Below are positions 1 to 8,464 of a stretch of 64,000 nt of DNA, piece after piece (positions within the stretch are counted from its first letter, which is position 1; each line of letters begins with the position of its first letter). Position numbers and translations under genes: made by a program. The stretch is from NCBI GenBank assembly GCA_002878375.1, contig NIRF01000001.1, positions 186,001-250,000 on the forward strand, written 5' to 3'. The DNA is from Dictyoglomus sp. NZ13-RE01 (GTDB lineage Bacteria > Dictyoglomota > Dictyoglomia > Dictyoglomales > Dictyoglomaceae). The notes beneath the pieces are model-generated. The model ran no database searches. It saw nothing but the letters and a program-made list of their open reading frames with translations, and was not told where the DNA came from.

Positions 1-825
1 TTTATTGGGAATTATTGAAAGATAGCTTATATTGTAAGCGTCAGATTTTAGTTCAGTTATCAAATAGTTTTTATTCTCTTTCACATACTTTGAATAAAGA
101 TCCTTTTCATCCTCATCTAAATTTGAGCATAGAATATTTTTGTTTTCATCTAACACAAAAATCACTTGTTCCGGAAAAAAAGTAGATAAATTAAGCAGAT
201 TTTTTATATAGTTCAAATACAGGTTAACCACAATAACACCTTCATCTACTTTTGAAAATGCGGGCTTTATTTTTCTATATAATGTTAAAACCTCAATTGG
301 ATTTTCTAAGAAATTATATGGGTTGATTCTTCTTCTTTCTATCCAAATTAACTCACTTTTATTATTTTTAAAATTCTTAAACCAATCTTTATCAAAGTAA
401 TTATCAACTTTAGTAATCCCATCAGGTGTAACTATAAAGTTTTGGTTAGAATTCTCGAAATATACATAAATAGAATATATATAGGGTTTTGAATAGGAAA
501 TTGAGTTTAATATACTTTTTATGCTCTCAAGCTCTAACACATCTTCCAACTTATATATGTTAGCATTTAGGATCCTTCTTAGTCTTAATGCAGTATCTTT
601 GTTAATCCCAAATATCATATATAAATAATCAACTTCGTTTAGTATAAGCTCCAGGTTATTTTTATTTTGAGAAAGAAGAGTCAAAGCATTCTTATTGATC
701 TCGTTTTTAATATATTGTTCAATCAAAACATAAGACAAAAACCCAAAAACAATGATAATAACAACTGGCAAAATAGATATTAAGGCAAAATTTTTTAAAA
801 ATATCTTACTTCTTTGTACTTTCAT
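1..825 (-). CDS. Sensor histidine kinase, N-terminal part (cut by window edge)
   Basis: I translated this frame by hand: it stays open from an ATG at 825 to the left edge, 275 residues with no stop. It has a short basic start, one hydrophobic segment at about residues 13-34, then a long hydrophilic region with the mixed alpha/beta look of an extracellular sensor domain (motifs IYSIYVYFEN, DKDWFKN, EGVIVVNLYL). This matches the N-terminal half of YesM/LytS-type kinases; the second membrane segment, HAMP and kinase core would lie outside the window. The ATG directly follows the stop of the response-regulator gene, so the pair is translated from one mRNA. It probably senses a sugar or envelope signal and phosphorylates the neighbouring regulator. 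The kinase identity is inferred, because no catalytic motif is inside the window. Confidence 0.8.
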   Translation of the reverse strand, partial: MKVQRSKIFLKNFALISILPVVIIIVFGFLSYVLIEQYIKNEINKNALTLLSQNKNNLELILNEVDYLYMIFGINKDTALRLRRILNANIYKLEDVLELESIKSILNSISYSKPYIYSIYVYFENSNQNFIVTPDGITKVDNYFDKDWFKNFKNNKSELIWIERRRINPYNFLENPIEVLTLYRKIKPAFSKVDEGVIVVNLYLNYIKNLLNLSTFFPEQVIFVLDENKNILCSNLDEDEKDLYSKYVKENKNYLITELKSDAYNISYLSIIPNK

Positions 826-1575
826 TTAAATGTGAAAATCCACTTGGCGATTTCCAAAATATTTCTTAAAAGCTCTTGTAAAGTTTTTTGGATTTTTATA
901 TCCTACCATTTCTCCTATCTCATATATTCTATATATTGGTATTTTCAAAAGCTCCATAGCCTTCTTCATCCTGATTTCCGTTAAGTAATCGGAAAAAGTT
1001 CTTCCTGTTTTTTGTTTGAATAATCTACTTAGGTAATATGGGTTCATATAAACTAATTTGGCAGCGGACTCTAAAGTAGCTTCTTTATAATTATGCTCAA
1101 CATATTCTTTTACGATACCAATCACTTTATCTACATTATTCAAATCTGTTAGTTTGTTTTCTTCTAAGGAATTTGAATATTCTAATTTATTGGTTCTTTC
1201 ATTATCAAGTTCTTTTTTAATAATTGTAAATATTTCTATGATCTCATTGTATCTTGCTGGTTTTGTTATATAATATCTTACACCGTATTTCATACCTTTT
1301 TGCGCATATTCAAATTCCTGATAACCACTAATAAAAACAACCTTCATAGGAAATTTATAGGTATATATAACATGTGCCAAATCAATTCCAGACATAAAAG
1401 GCATTTTAATATCGCAAAGAACCACATCTACAGAATTTTTCATTAAAAAATCCAGTGCCTGTTTTCCATTTTCAAAGAGACCTACAACTTTAAATCCAAG
1501 CTTTTCCCAAGGAAAACATTTACATAATCCTTCTCTTATTTCATTTTCATCTTCCACTATTATTAAACTGTACAT
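826..1575 (-). CDS. AraC-type response regulator (YesN family)
   Basis: A 249-residue two-domain regulator. Residues 1-120 form a receiver domain with acidic residues at 8-10 (EDE), phospho-acceptor Asp55 in LCDIKMP, and the late Lys in ITKPA. Residues about 145-249 are a double helix-turn-helix of AraC type (SRLFKQKTGRTFSDYL, then the closing GYKNPKNFTRAFKKYFG signature). It is followed directly by a sensor kinase and preceded, 11 bases away, by an ABC sugar permease gene, so it most likely controls that five-gene operon in response to the sugar. The ATG at 1575 has no clear Shine-Dalgarno at normal distance, which suggests translational coupling. The family is certain; the target promoter is inferred. 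Confidence 0.93.
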   Translation of the reverse strand: MYSLIIVEDENEIREGLCKCFPWEKLGFKVVGLFENGKQALDFLMKNSVDVVLCDIKMPFMSGIDLAHVIYTYKFPMKVVFISGYQEFEYAQKGMKYGVRYYITKPARYNEIIEIFTIIKKELDNERTNKLEYSNSLEENKLTDLNNVDKVIGIVKEYVEHNYKEATLESAAKLVYMNPYYLSRLFKQKTGRTFSDYLTEIRMKKAMELLKIPIYRIYEIGEMVGYKNPKNFTRAFKKYFGNRQVDFHI

Positions 1576-1586
1576 ACAATATTATT

Positions 1587-2423
1587 TTATCCCTTAATAC
1601 CTGTGGTTGCTATACCTTCAACAAAGTATTTTTGAGCAGAGAAAAAGATCAATGTACATGGAATCAAAGAAATGACAGTCATTGCCATAATTTGATTCCA
1701 ATTTACCTCTGTAGTACTATCAATACACATTCTTAGACCTAAAGAAACTGTATATTTGTCTACACTGTTAATATAAATAAGAGGATTTAGAAAATCATTC
1801 CATGTCCATATAAATTGAAATATAGCCATTGATATAATAGCAGTCTTAGAAAGAGGTACAATAATCCTTAATAATATTTGTAAAGAGTTACATCCATCTA
1901 TTTTTGCAGCCTCTTCAACCTCTTTTGGAAGTGTTCTCATGAATTGGATCATCATAAACACAAAGAAGGGTGTTACAGCAAAAAGGGATGGTATAATAAA
2001 GGGTTTATAACTATTTAACCATCCGAAAGAATTGAAAAGTATATATCTTGGAACCAAATTTACAACATCAGGTAACATTAAAGTAGCAATTAAAACACCA
2101 AACATTACATTTTTCAATGGAAAGTTAAATCGTGAGAATCCATATGCAACAAAGGTAGATGAAATTATAGTAAATAAAACAGTAGGAATGACCAGAATAA
2201 ATGAGTTCAACATAAATCTACCAAATGTATACTGACCAGTCCCTTGCCATCCTTTAATATAAGAGTCAGTTACAATTTCATGAGGAATTAAGCTAAAAGA
2301 TGTAAAAATCTCTCTGTTTGGCTTAAAAGAAGCAGAAAATACCCATAGTAAAGGATAAATCATTAAAAAGCCAAATGTTGTTATAAAGAAATATTTTAAA
2401 AATAAAATAATTTTTTTCTTCAT
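1587..2423 (-). CDS. Carbohydrate ABC transporter permease (MalG/UgpE type)
   Basis: Inner-membrane permease of the CUT1 sugar importers, with about six membrane spans. The EAA loop that contacts the ATPase is visible (EEAAKIDGCNSLQILLRI). It pairs with the MalF-type permease just upstream. I chose the ATG at 2423: it follows the upstream TAG stop after one base and has the strong ribosome site AGGGAGGAT 7-8 bases before it. A longer frame reaching 2450 lacks such a site. This gives 278 residues, the usual family length. No ATPase gene is next to it, so the importer probably uses a shared MsmK-type ATPase encoded elsewhere. The substrate cannot be told from the sequence. Confidence 0.92.
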   Translation of the reverse strand: MKKKIILFLKYFFITTFGFLMIYPLLWVFSASFKPNREIFTSFSLIPHEIVTDSYIKGWQGTGQYTFGRFMLNSFILVIPTVLFTIISSTFVAYGFSRFNFPLKNVMFGVLIATLMLPDVVNLVPRYILFNSFGWLNSYKPFIIPSLFAVTPFFVFMMIQFMRTLPKEVEEAAKIDGCNSLQILLRIIVPLSKTAIISMAIFQFIWTWNDFLNPLIYINSVDKYTVSLGLRMCIDSTTEVNWNQIMAMTVISLIPCTLIFFSAQKYFVEGIATTGIKG

Positions 2424-2424
2424 T

Positions 2425-3318
2425 CTAAAATCCTCCCTCTTCATATTCATAGTATGTCCAATACTGGGATGATTTAAAAATTAAAGCGGTAAAAATAAGT
2501 ATAACAATAAATTGGATCCATGATAGGGCAGAGGCATATCCCATTCTAAAGTATCTAAAGGCATTGTCATATATATGCATACTTAGTAGATATGTTGAAT
2601 TTACAGGTCCTCCTCCTGTAATAATAAAAGGTCCTGTAAATTCTTGGAATGCATTAATACTCTGCATCACTAAATTAAAAAAAAGAATAGGAGATACCAT
2701 TGGTAAAGTTATCTTTGTAAAAATTTTAAACCTTGATGCTCCATCAACTAATGCTGAATCAATCAATTCGGAAGGAATCTCTTTGAGTCTTGCTAAAAAT
2801 AGTACCATAGAGGAGCCAAATTGCCATACTGCTAATAAACTAACTGTAAATAATGCAATTTTTGGATCTCCAAGCCAACTTATTGGTCCTAAACCAAAAA
2901 ATTTTAGAATGTTATTAATAACTCCATCTTTCATGAATAAAAACCTCCATATGAAAGAGACAGCTACGCTTCCTGCAAAAATAGATGGTAAATAATAAAT
3001 TGTTCTATACATGCTTATTCCTTTAAGTTTCGAATTTAAAATAAGTGCAACAAAAAAAGCAAAAGCTAATTTTAAAGGTACAGTTATAACAACATACTTT
3101 AAAGAATTTAGAAGTGATTTAATAAACAGTTCATCCTTAGTAAAAATATAGATGAAATTATATAGACCATTAAATCTTGGGGGACGTATCATACTAAAAT
3201 CAGAAAAAGAATAAACAAATGACATTATAAATGGATATAGTTTGAATATTAAAAAACCAATTATCCAAGGTAATACATATAAAAGACCAATCAATTGTTT
3301 TTTATTATATTTTTTCAA
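2425..3318 (-). CDS. Carbohydrate ABC transporter permease (MalF/UgpA type)
   Basis: A 297-residue inner-membrane protein with about six hydrophobic spans, starting MKKYNKKQLIGLLYVLPWIIGF, the typical opening of UgpA/LacF permeases. The cytoplasmic EAA-like loop reads ELIDSALVDGASRFKIFTKI. It lies between the solute-binding protein gene (upstream, across a hairpin) and the MalG-type partner. Together they form the membrane channel of one CUT1 sugar importer. The ribosome site GGAGGTGAATAA precedes the ATG. Family assignment is firm. The sugar is unknown, though a plant-polysaccharide oligosaccharide would fit the lifestyle of the presumed host genus; that is only a guess. Confidence 0.92.
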   Translation of the reverse strand: MKKYNKKQLIGLLYVLPWIIGFLIFKLYPFIMSFVYSFSDFSMIRPPRFNGLYNFIYIFTKDELFIKSLLNSLKYVVITVPLKLAFAFFVALILNSKLKGISMYRTIYYLPSIFAGSVAVSFIWRFLFMKDGVINNILKFFGLGPISWLGDPKIALFTVSLLAVWQFGSSMVLFLARLKEIPSELIDSALVDGASRFKIFTKITLPMVSPILFFNLVMQSINAFQEFTGPFIITGGGPVNSTYLLSMHIYDNAFRYFRMGYASALSWIQFIVILIFTALIFKSSQYWTYYEYEEGGF

Positions 3319-3348
3319 ATTTATTCACCTCCAAGTTTTAAATAAGAG

Positions 3349-3370
3349 GGGAGCTACTTATGTAGCTCCC
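3349..3370 (-). promoter_or_regulatory. Hairpin between sugar-binding protein and permease genes
   Basis: The arms GGGAGCTAC and GTAGCTCCC pair perfectly over 9 bp around a 4-base loop, 17 bases after the binding-protein stop. On the transcribed strand it is followed by CTCTTATTT, a weak U-tract. It could be a leaky terminator or a 3' stabiliser that lets the binding protein be made in excess over the permeases. The same arrangement recurs after the two other binding-protein genes in the window. Confidence 0.7.
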
Positions 3371-3387
3371 TTTTAATTAATTTTCAA

Positions 3388-4689
3388 TTATTTTGTGGAT
3401 TGTAGTCTCTTTATTTCAGCAAGTCTTTGCTCATATAGGGTTATTAATTTTTCAGCTGCCTGTGCAGGAGTAAGCTGTCTATATCCTAATTCTTGAATCA
3501 CATCAGTAGAAATTTTCTCAATCTCTTGGTTTTGAGAAATAGCATTTTCCGGCTTTGCAGCTCTTTTCATGGCTTCATTAGTAACCTTTGATAAAACGGG
3601 GTCAATCTTATTTTCCTTTGAAAGGGCATATCTTGCTAAAGAACTTGCAGGTATTCCTCTCACATCTCCTAATATTAATGCAGCCTCCCTATCATTTAGT
3701 AGCCAATTAATAAACTTAACAGCTTCATTTACATATTTAGAATACTTATAAACTGCAAATAATTGGGAAGGTCTTACTACTATAGCAGTACTTTTTGCAT
3801 TCTTATGAACTGGTGGAAGAGTTAAGGATAAGCTTGGAACAACTGCCTTATTTGCAGGATAGGTTGATGCCCAATTCCACAATATTCCAAGTTCTCCTTT
3901 TATCCACTTTGGATTTTGTTCTGGTTTACCATGAAAAGGAGCACTTTCCTCAAAAGGTTGAATACCTCCAACTTTAAATAGTTTGTCCATATATTCGAAA
4001 GCTTCTGTTAGAATATTCTTATCAAATCCTAAAGTATAGTCATCATTTATCCAATTACCACCGGTTTTTTGTAAAATATAAGCTTTTAGCATGTAGTAAC
4101 AGACTGTAGGATCAAAGTTTAGTAAATAATAGTTTTTATCCATCTTATGAACTTTTTCTGCAGTTTCTAATAGATTATCCCAAGTCCAAACTGTATTTTC
4201 ATTTATTCCAAATTTTTTGAAGAAATCTCTGTTATACTGTAAAACTGAGCAGTTAACACCTGTTGGAAGTCCTACTAATTTATCTCCTACATAACACCAA
4301 TTATTTAAAAAGTTTTGATCAAAAGCTTTAATGTTTAATCCCTTAACAGTCTTTAAATCAACAAAGAAGTCTCCCTGGGCAAACAATTCGCCGAGCCAAG
4401 TAACATCAATTTGAACCACATCAGGTGCTGTTTTACCAACAAGTTGAGTTATTAATTTTTGCAAATATCCAGTTACTCCTCCATATTCTGCAGTTATTTT
4501 TACATAAGGATATTTCTTCATATATGCATCAATAGCAGATAATGTAGCTTTATGTCTTGCTTCGCCTCCCCACCACATAAACCTCAGATTTACCTGTTCT
4601 TTTGCTACTGCGTTACCATTGAAAAATATCAAAATAGAAATAATAAGGGAAAGGAAAAGAATAGAGGCTCTTTTTGATTTTTTAGACAT
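3388..4689 (-). CDS. Carbohydrate ABC transporter substrate-binding protein
   Basis: A 433-residue extracytoplasmic binding protein of the UgpB/MalE type, first gene of the importer operon. Residues 1-29 form a signal peptide (basic MSKKSKR, then a hydrophobic core, then GNAVAKE), with no lipobox cysteine, so the mature protein should be free in a periplasm. Family motifs include LRFMWWGG at the mature start, KTAPDVVQIDVTW, and the C-terminal helical region with FINWLL. The ribosome site GGAGGAATTTTT precedes the ATG. I could not pick a convincing promoter in the 114 bases upstream, which would fit activation by the AraC-type regulator encoded at the end of the operon. The ligand is unknown. 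Confidence 0.93.
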   Translation of the reverse strand: MSKKSKRASILFLSLIISILIFFNGNAVAKEQVNLRFMWWGGEARHKATLSAIDAYMKKYPYVKITAEYGGVTGYLQKLITQLVGKTAPDVVQIDVTWLGELFAQGDFFVDLKTVKGLNIKAFDQNFLNNWCYVGDKLVGLPTGVNCSVLQYNRDFFKKFGINENTVWTWDNLLETAEKVHKMDKNYYLLNFDPTVCYYMLKAYILQKTGGNWINDDYTLGFDKNILTEAFEYMDKLFKVGGIQPFEESAPFHGKPEQNPKWIKGELGILWNWASTYPANKAVVPSLSLTLPPVHKNAKSTAIVVRPSQLFAVYKYSKYVNEAVKFINWLLNDREAALILGDVRGIPASSLARYALSKENKIDPVLSKVTNEAMKRAAKPENAISQNQEIEKISTDVIQELGYRQLTPAQAAEKLITLYEQRLAEIKRLQSTK

Positions 4690-4803
4690 AAAAATTCCTC
4701 CTCTCTCTATTTTTTAGGCTCCTATTTATAGCTTATATTAAGAGTGGAAGAGGAGAAAGGATTTGAATTTTACAAAAGGTATCAAAATTTTACTTTTTAA
4801 TCA

Positions 4804-5496
4804 TTATAATTTTGAAAATAATTCAACCATAAGTTTTCCGTTTGGTAGCATTCCTGTATCATTATTAAAAAATATGTATACTTTTTGAGGGGAAATTTTC
4901 TTTATTTTATTGACATATTCCTTAAGCTCTTCTTCTGAGTAAACATACGAATACCACTTTTCTTTTCCATGGAATCTTACATATAAAGAAGAGGTGGTTA
5001 AAATTAAATCATCTGGAAGGGTAGGGGCATTTACAGAAACAAAGGTTATTTTATTTTCTCTTAGTTTTTCATATATTTCTTCTTTGAACCAATCTTTATC
5101 CCTTGGTTCAAAAGCAAATCTTTCTCCTAATGAAGTGAACTTTGCAAAGTCAATAACCCTATCAAGATTTTCTGACCTAAAGCTTGGAGGCATTTGAAAT
5201 AAATAAAAGTCAATAAAATTATCTAATGGTTCAAAATAACCTTTAAATTTTTGCCAATCTCCCTTTGCTTGTTCATTTAACTTATGTATATGAGTGATGG
5301 ATCTATGAACTTTTATAACAAATCTTAATCTATCTCCAAATTTTGACCAAGATTTTATATAACTTTCAAAAGGAAAGCGATAAAACGTTGAATTCACCTC
5401 AACGGCATTAAAAGGTGTGTTATCAACATACCATTGAAGATTTTTCTTCGGATTCCAAAAGTAACTCCATCCAGAAGTGCCAATATAAACTTGCAT
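4804..5496 (-). CDS. DUF72 family protein (YecE-like)
   Basis: A 230-residue protein with the standard DUF72 opening YIGTSGWSY, followed by NAVEVNSTFYRFP, the KVHRSITH stretch, LFQMPPSF, FAFEPRDKDWF and the closing IFFNNDTGMLPNGK. The family adopts a TIM-barrel-like fold; its biochemical role is not settled. It is a single-gene unit, divergent from the plus-strand pilin-like cluster and separated from the sugar operon. The ATG at 5496 is preceded by no Shine-Dalgarno, but a TATAAT box ends only 6 bases before it, so the mRNA may be leaderless. Family call is firm; function is unknown. Confidence 0.92.
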   Translation of the reverse strand: MQVYIGTSGWSYFWNPKKNLQWYVDNTPFNAVEVNSTFYRFPFESYIKSWSKFGDRLRFVIKVHRSITHIHKLNEQAKGDWQKFKGYFEPLDNFIDFYLFQMPPSFRSENLDRVIDFAKFTSLGERFAFEPRDKDWFKEEIYEKLRENKITFVSVNAPTLPDDLILTTSSLYVRFHGKEKWYSYVYSEEELKEYVNKIKKISPQKVYIFFNNDTGMLPNGKLMVELFSKL

Positions 5497-5502
5497 ATTT
5501 TA

Positions 5503-5508
5503 ATTATA
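5503..5508 (-). promoter_or_regulatory. -10 box of DUF72 gene, possible leaderless start
   Basis: TATAAT on the minus strand ends 6 bases before the ATG at 5496, so transcription would begin at or next to the start codon. No good -35 box lies 15-19 bases upstream. There is no ribosome site before the ATG. Confidence 0.5.
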
Positions 5509-5557
5509 ACATTTTTTGAAATAAATTTTTCCACTTTTCAACTTCCGATAATGTTTA

Positions 5558-5583
5558 TTATGTTAAGTTATTATGTTAAGTTA
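5558..5583. repeat. Perfect 13-bp tandem duplication
   Basis: The unit TTATGTTAAGTTA occurs twice head to tail. The second copy runs into a 9-bp inverted repeat just upstream of the promoter for the plus-strand pilin-like cluster. Confidence 0.85.
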
Positions 5584-5595
5584 AAATTAACTTAA
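5576..5595. promoter_or_regulatory. Palindrome upstream of pilin-cluster promoter (operator candidate)
   Basis: TTAAGTTAA and TTAACTTAA form a perfect 9-bp inverted repeat with a 2-base spacer, ending 3 bases before the proposed -35 box. The position suits a binding site for a dimeric regulator. The protein is unknown, and AT-rich palindromes can arise by chance. Confidence 0.45.
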
Positions 5596-5598
5596 TAG

Positions 5599-5627
5599 TT
5601 ATAATTTTTCTAACATTGTGGTATAAT
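5599..5627 (+). promoter_or_regulatory. Promoter of plus-strand pilin-like cluster
   Basis: A consensus TATAAT at 5622-5627 is preceded, 17 bases away, by TTATAA (4 of 6 matches to TTGACA). It would start transcription near 5634, about 30 bases before the ATG at 5664. Confidence 0.6.
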
Positions 5628-5663
5628 AGCTTAAAGGAAAGATTGGAAGGGGGAGCTTATAAT

Positions 5664-7300
5664 ATGAAAATCCATAAAAGAGAAAAAGGTGATTTATCCA
5701 TTATAACTGCAATTACCTTTGCTTTTCTTTTGACTTCTTTAGTATTTTTATTTCTAACTTCTTCGGTAGAAGAGAATTTTTTTGTTAGAAGAGACCAGGC
5801 TAAAGATCAAGTAATGATAATTTAGCTAATAATATAGCTACTATTTACGATGCAACAAAACAAGTTGACCCTACCACCTCTTATACTATAATTTCTTATT
5901 CCTTTTCCTTAGCGTAATACACTACTAATTTAACTGGTATAACAACATGGGTCTCATATACCTATGTTTATACAATCACATCAAGAGGTTATAAGACATC
6001 CCCACCCCTTCTTTCTCTTACTATTACAACCTCTGGAAAAATTGAGGGAAGTGTATACATAGAAAATTTTGCAAGATTTGCACTTTTTACAAATATTCAC
6101 TTAATGGAGGATGGTACAAGAGTTTGGTTTACGAGTAATACGAGATTTAATGGACCAGTTCATTCAAACGGTGAGCTTTCCTTTGCCTATACACCTACTT
6201 TCTTAGATGAAGTATCATCATATTCAACAACTGCATGGTTCTATAATAACGGTAATAATAAACGACTAAGTGCGGATAGTAATCCCCCTTATGACACCCC
6301 AATATTTGCAAAAGGATTTAAAAGAGGTGCAACATACATAAATATGCCTACTGTTACATATACCCAAGTTGCTGCTACTTTAGGTATGCCAAATGCAAAT
6401 ATACAAAACGATAATCAAATGTATCAAACAATAAGAAGTGCCTTAGGGTTACCCTCAGGAACAACCCCTCCACCTAATGGAATATACACTCAAACCATTT
6501 TAAATGGTGGAGGTATATTTGTACAAGGTGATGCATCAATTAATTTTGGTATAGATTCCCAAGGAAGAGCAGTTTATACAATTACACAAGGTTCTACAAC
6601 ATATGTATTCACCATAGATAGAGCCAATAATAGAACATATGTAAATACTGGTACAAATACCATTACAATTAATGCTATTCCTAATGGAATGATTTATGTA
6701 AACGGAAATATAACTGGAATTAGTGGATTGATTCAAAAGGATGAACAACTAACAGTCACTGCAAACGGTAGTATTACTATTACCAACGATATAATTTACC
6801 AAGAAATATCAGATCAAAGCTATTATAATACCTATACTTCTCTCACACAAACCCTTACTCAACAGGGTAGATATTACTCATCTGTATCATACAATCCTAA
6901 TGCTCAAAATGTACTCGGATTATTGGCAAGAAGTGGAAATATTATAATTAATCCACCTCAAAATGTTGGAAATAATATTAAATATACTCATCCCTTTATA
7001 ACTGCAGTTTTAATGGCTCCAAGTGGAGTTGTAAAAGTCCAAGATTATAATACAAGACCTGAGGCAGGACAGGTCCACCTATTAGGTGGAATAATATCAA
7101 ACAGGTACGGTGCTTTTGGTACCTTTAGTGGTACTTCAAATAGTACAGGTTTTGGAAGAGATTTTTACTATGATTATCGCATGAGATCAGGTTTTTCTCC
7201 TCCCTACTTCCCAACTACAGGAAGAACGATGCTCCAAGAGGGGACAGTAAATAATCCAAAATGGCTAAATGTAGAAAAATGGGAGGAGAAATGGGAATAA
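5664..7300 (+). pseudogene. Disrupted PilX/DUF4900-like exported protein
   Basis: One long ancestral gene is visible in two frames. It starts at an ATG (5664) 8 bases after the ribosome site GGGGGAG, with an N-terminal membrane anchor (ITAITFAFLLTSLVFLFL). The frame then hits a TAG at 5823. Removing one base is enough to explain this: near 5813, GTA AAT GAT would restore the frame that continues DNLANNIATIYDATKQV. That frame meets a TAA at 5915-5917 and then stays open to 7300. The downstream part (FARFALFTNIH, TRFNGPVHSNGELSF) resembles DUF4900-type proteins of pilus loci, as I recall them. An ATG at 6104 opens the last 398 codons but has no ribosome site. Two lesions argue for decay; a sequencing error remains possible. 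Confidence 0.75.
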
Positions 7301-7301
7301 A

Positions 7302-7745
7302 ATGAGAAAGTTAAAACTTATAGATATAATTTTAATAATCCTTGCAATCATAATATTAGTTATTGCTTTTACGAATAAAGCTCCTAATAAAAGTAAAAAA
7401 ATAGAGAGCATTAAAGTAGAGGAGGATTTAAATAAGGAATCTAATAATATAAATATTAATGATATTGAGGAGCCTAAAGAAGAACCACCAAAAACTTTAG
7501 ATACTTATGAGGAAAGAGTAAAAAAGATGTATGAGCTCTTGCCTCTTTTAATTAAGGATTTAACAACTCAAAATCCAAGTTCAGAAGTAGTGGCAAAAAA
7601 AATTAAAATTAGGATATATTATGCAAACTCTCAAGGTGATTATGTTGATACAAATTTTCATAAAGAACCACCAGGCTCTGGATATATAAAAAGATTTGAA
7701 AATCCATTAGCAGAACTTTCGGAGGTTATTGAAAGACCATGGTAA
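7302..7745 (+). CDS. Small membrane-anchored protein of pilin-like cluster, unknown function
   Basis: A 147-residue protein I do not recognise. It has a short basic start, one hydrophobic segment at about residues 6-24 (IILIILAIIILVIAF), then a hydrophilic, Glu- and Lys-rich region up to residue 66. The folded part that follows contains YEERVKKMYELLPLL and KIKIRIYYANSQGDYVDTNF. It starts one base after the stop of the broken PilX-like gene and overlaps the next pilin-like gene by 7 bases, so the three form one transcription unit. It may be a bitopic assembly or minor-pilin chaperone-like protein, inferred only from context. If the upstream gene is truly dead, this one may be decaying too, but its frame is intact. 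Confidence 0.7.
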   Translation: MRKLKLIDIILIILAIIILVIAFTNKAPNKSKKIESIKVEEDLNKESNNININDIEEPKEEPPKTLDTYEERVKKMYELLPLLIKDLTTQNPSSEVVAKKIKIRIYYANSQGDYVDTNFHKEPPGSGYIKRFENPLAELSEVIERPW

Positions 7746-8464
7746 AAAGGATAAAGGGAATCACTTTAGTTGAATTATTGATATCCATAACAGTATTTTC
7801 TATCTTACTTCTTATATTATCCCAAGTATGGATAAGCATACAGAGAGATACCTTTATTCAAAAGACTGATATTGAGCTTGAAAGGAGTCTATCAAACGTT
7901 ATTACAAATTTAAGATCCTCTATTCAAAGGGCAATAGTAATATATACTCCTGGAATGACAATCTCTATTAATGATACATCAGGAAGCAAATACAGTGTAG
8001 GAAATTATTCTTTTGATACAAGTACCCAAGGAATTGTTTTAGTTTCTCCAATAACTAATAATAATTATAGATTTGATATTTTTGTAGTGAGATCAAGAAC
8101 AGGCTCTCTTTATGATCCTGCAAATCCAAATGCAAAAATACTTTTATATTATTCAAAAGTAATTTCCTGGACCCCCAACTATAACCAAGGAAACATAACA
8201 AATTTTGTTAAAAACTTCACCTTTACATCCTCAGAATCTCCAAAGGTACTTGCGGATTACATAGCCAGTAATGGCTTTAAATACAAATACCTTTATTTAG
8301 ATTCTCAATCAGGCACTTATAGCTTTTTTGAATTAACAAGTGCAACATATACTCCTGGAAAGAAGGTTCAGCAATTAGAAGTTAGTATAAAACTTCAAAA
8401 AAGGTGGGGACAATTTATAAGAGAAAAGAGCACTACTTTAAGATTTTCCCCAATTACATTTTAA
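7739..8464 (+). CDS. Prepilin-type minor pilin (PilW/GspJ-like)
   Basis: A 241-residue protein with a class III signal: basic MVKRIKG, then ITLVELLISITVFSILLL, with cleavage expected after Gly7 and Glu5 of the mature chain present. The rest is beta-rich and resembles PilW/GspJ minor pilins (LERSLSNVITNLRSSIQRAI after the helix). It is the last gene of the plus-strand cluster and runs tail to tail into the pilP-like gene, overlapping it by 11 bases. It would be processed by a prepilin peptidase, not encoded in this window, and assembled into a pilus or pseudopilus tip. Family is clear; exact subtype is less so. Confidence 0.82.
   Translation: MVKRIKGITLVELLISITVFSILLLILSQVWISIQRDTFIQKTDIELERSLSNVITNLRSSIQRAIVIYTPGMTISINDTSGSKYSVGNYSFDTSTQGIVLVSPITNNNYRFDIFVVRSRTGSLYDPANPNAKILLYYSKVISWTPNYNQGNITNFVKNFTFTSSESPKVLADYIASNGFKYKYLYLDSQSGTYSFFELTSATYTPGKKVQQLEVSIKLQKRWGQFIREKSTTLRFSPITF

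Noticed and set aside
2564-2995. A 143-codon open frame on the plus strand inside the MalF-type permease gene
   Set aside because: It is the antisense of a well-supported permease and shows no domain or start signal.
4690-4803. Promoter boxes for the sugar ABC operon (TATAAG, TATAAA)
   Set aside because: Both -10-like boxes lack any -35 partner at 15-19 bases; too weak to list.
6104-7300. A free-standing 398-residue gene starting at ATG 6104
   Set aside because: The same frame extends upstream with clear protein similarity to the pilus-type N-terminus, and the ATG has no ribosome site. I treat it as the remainder of the broken gene.
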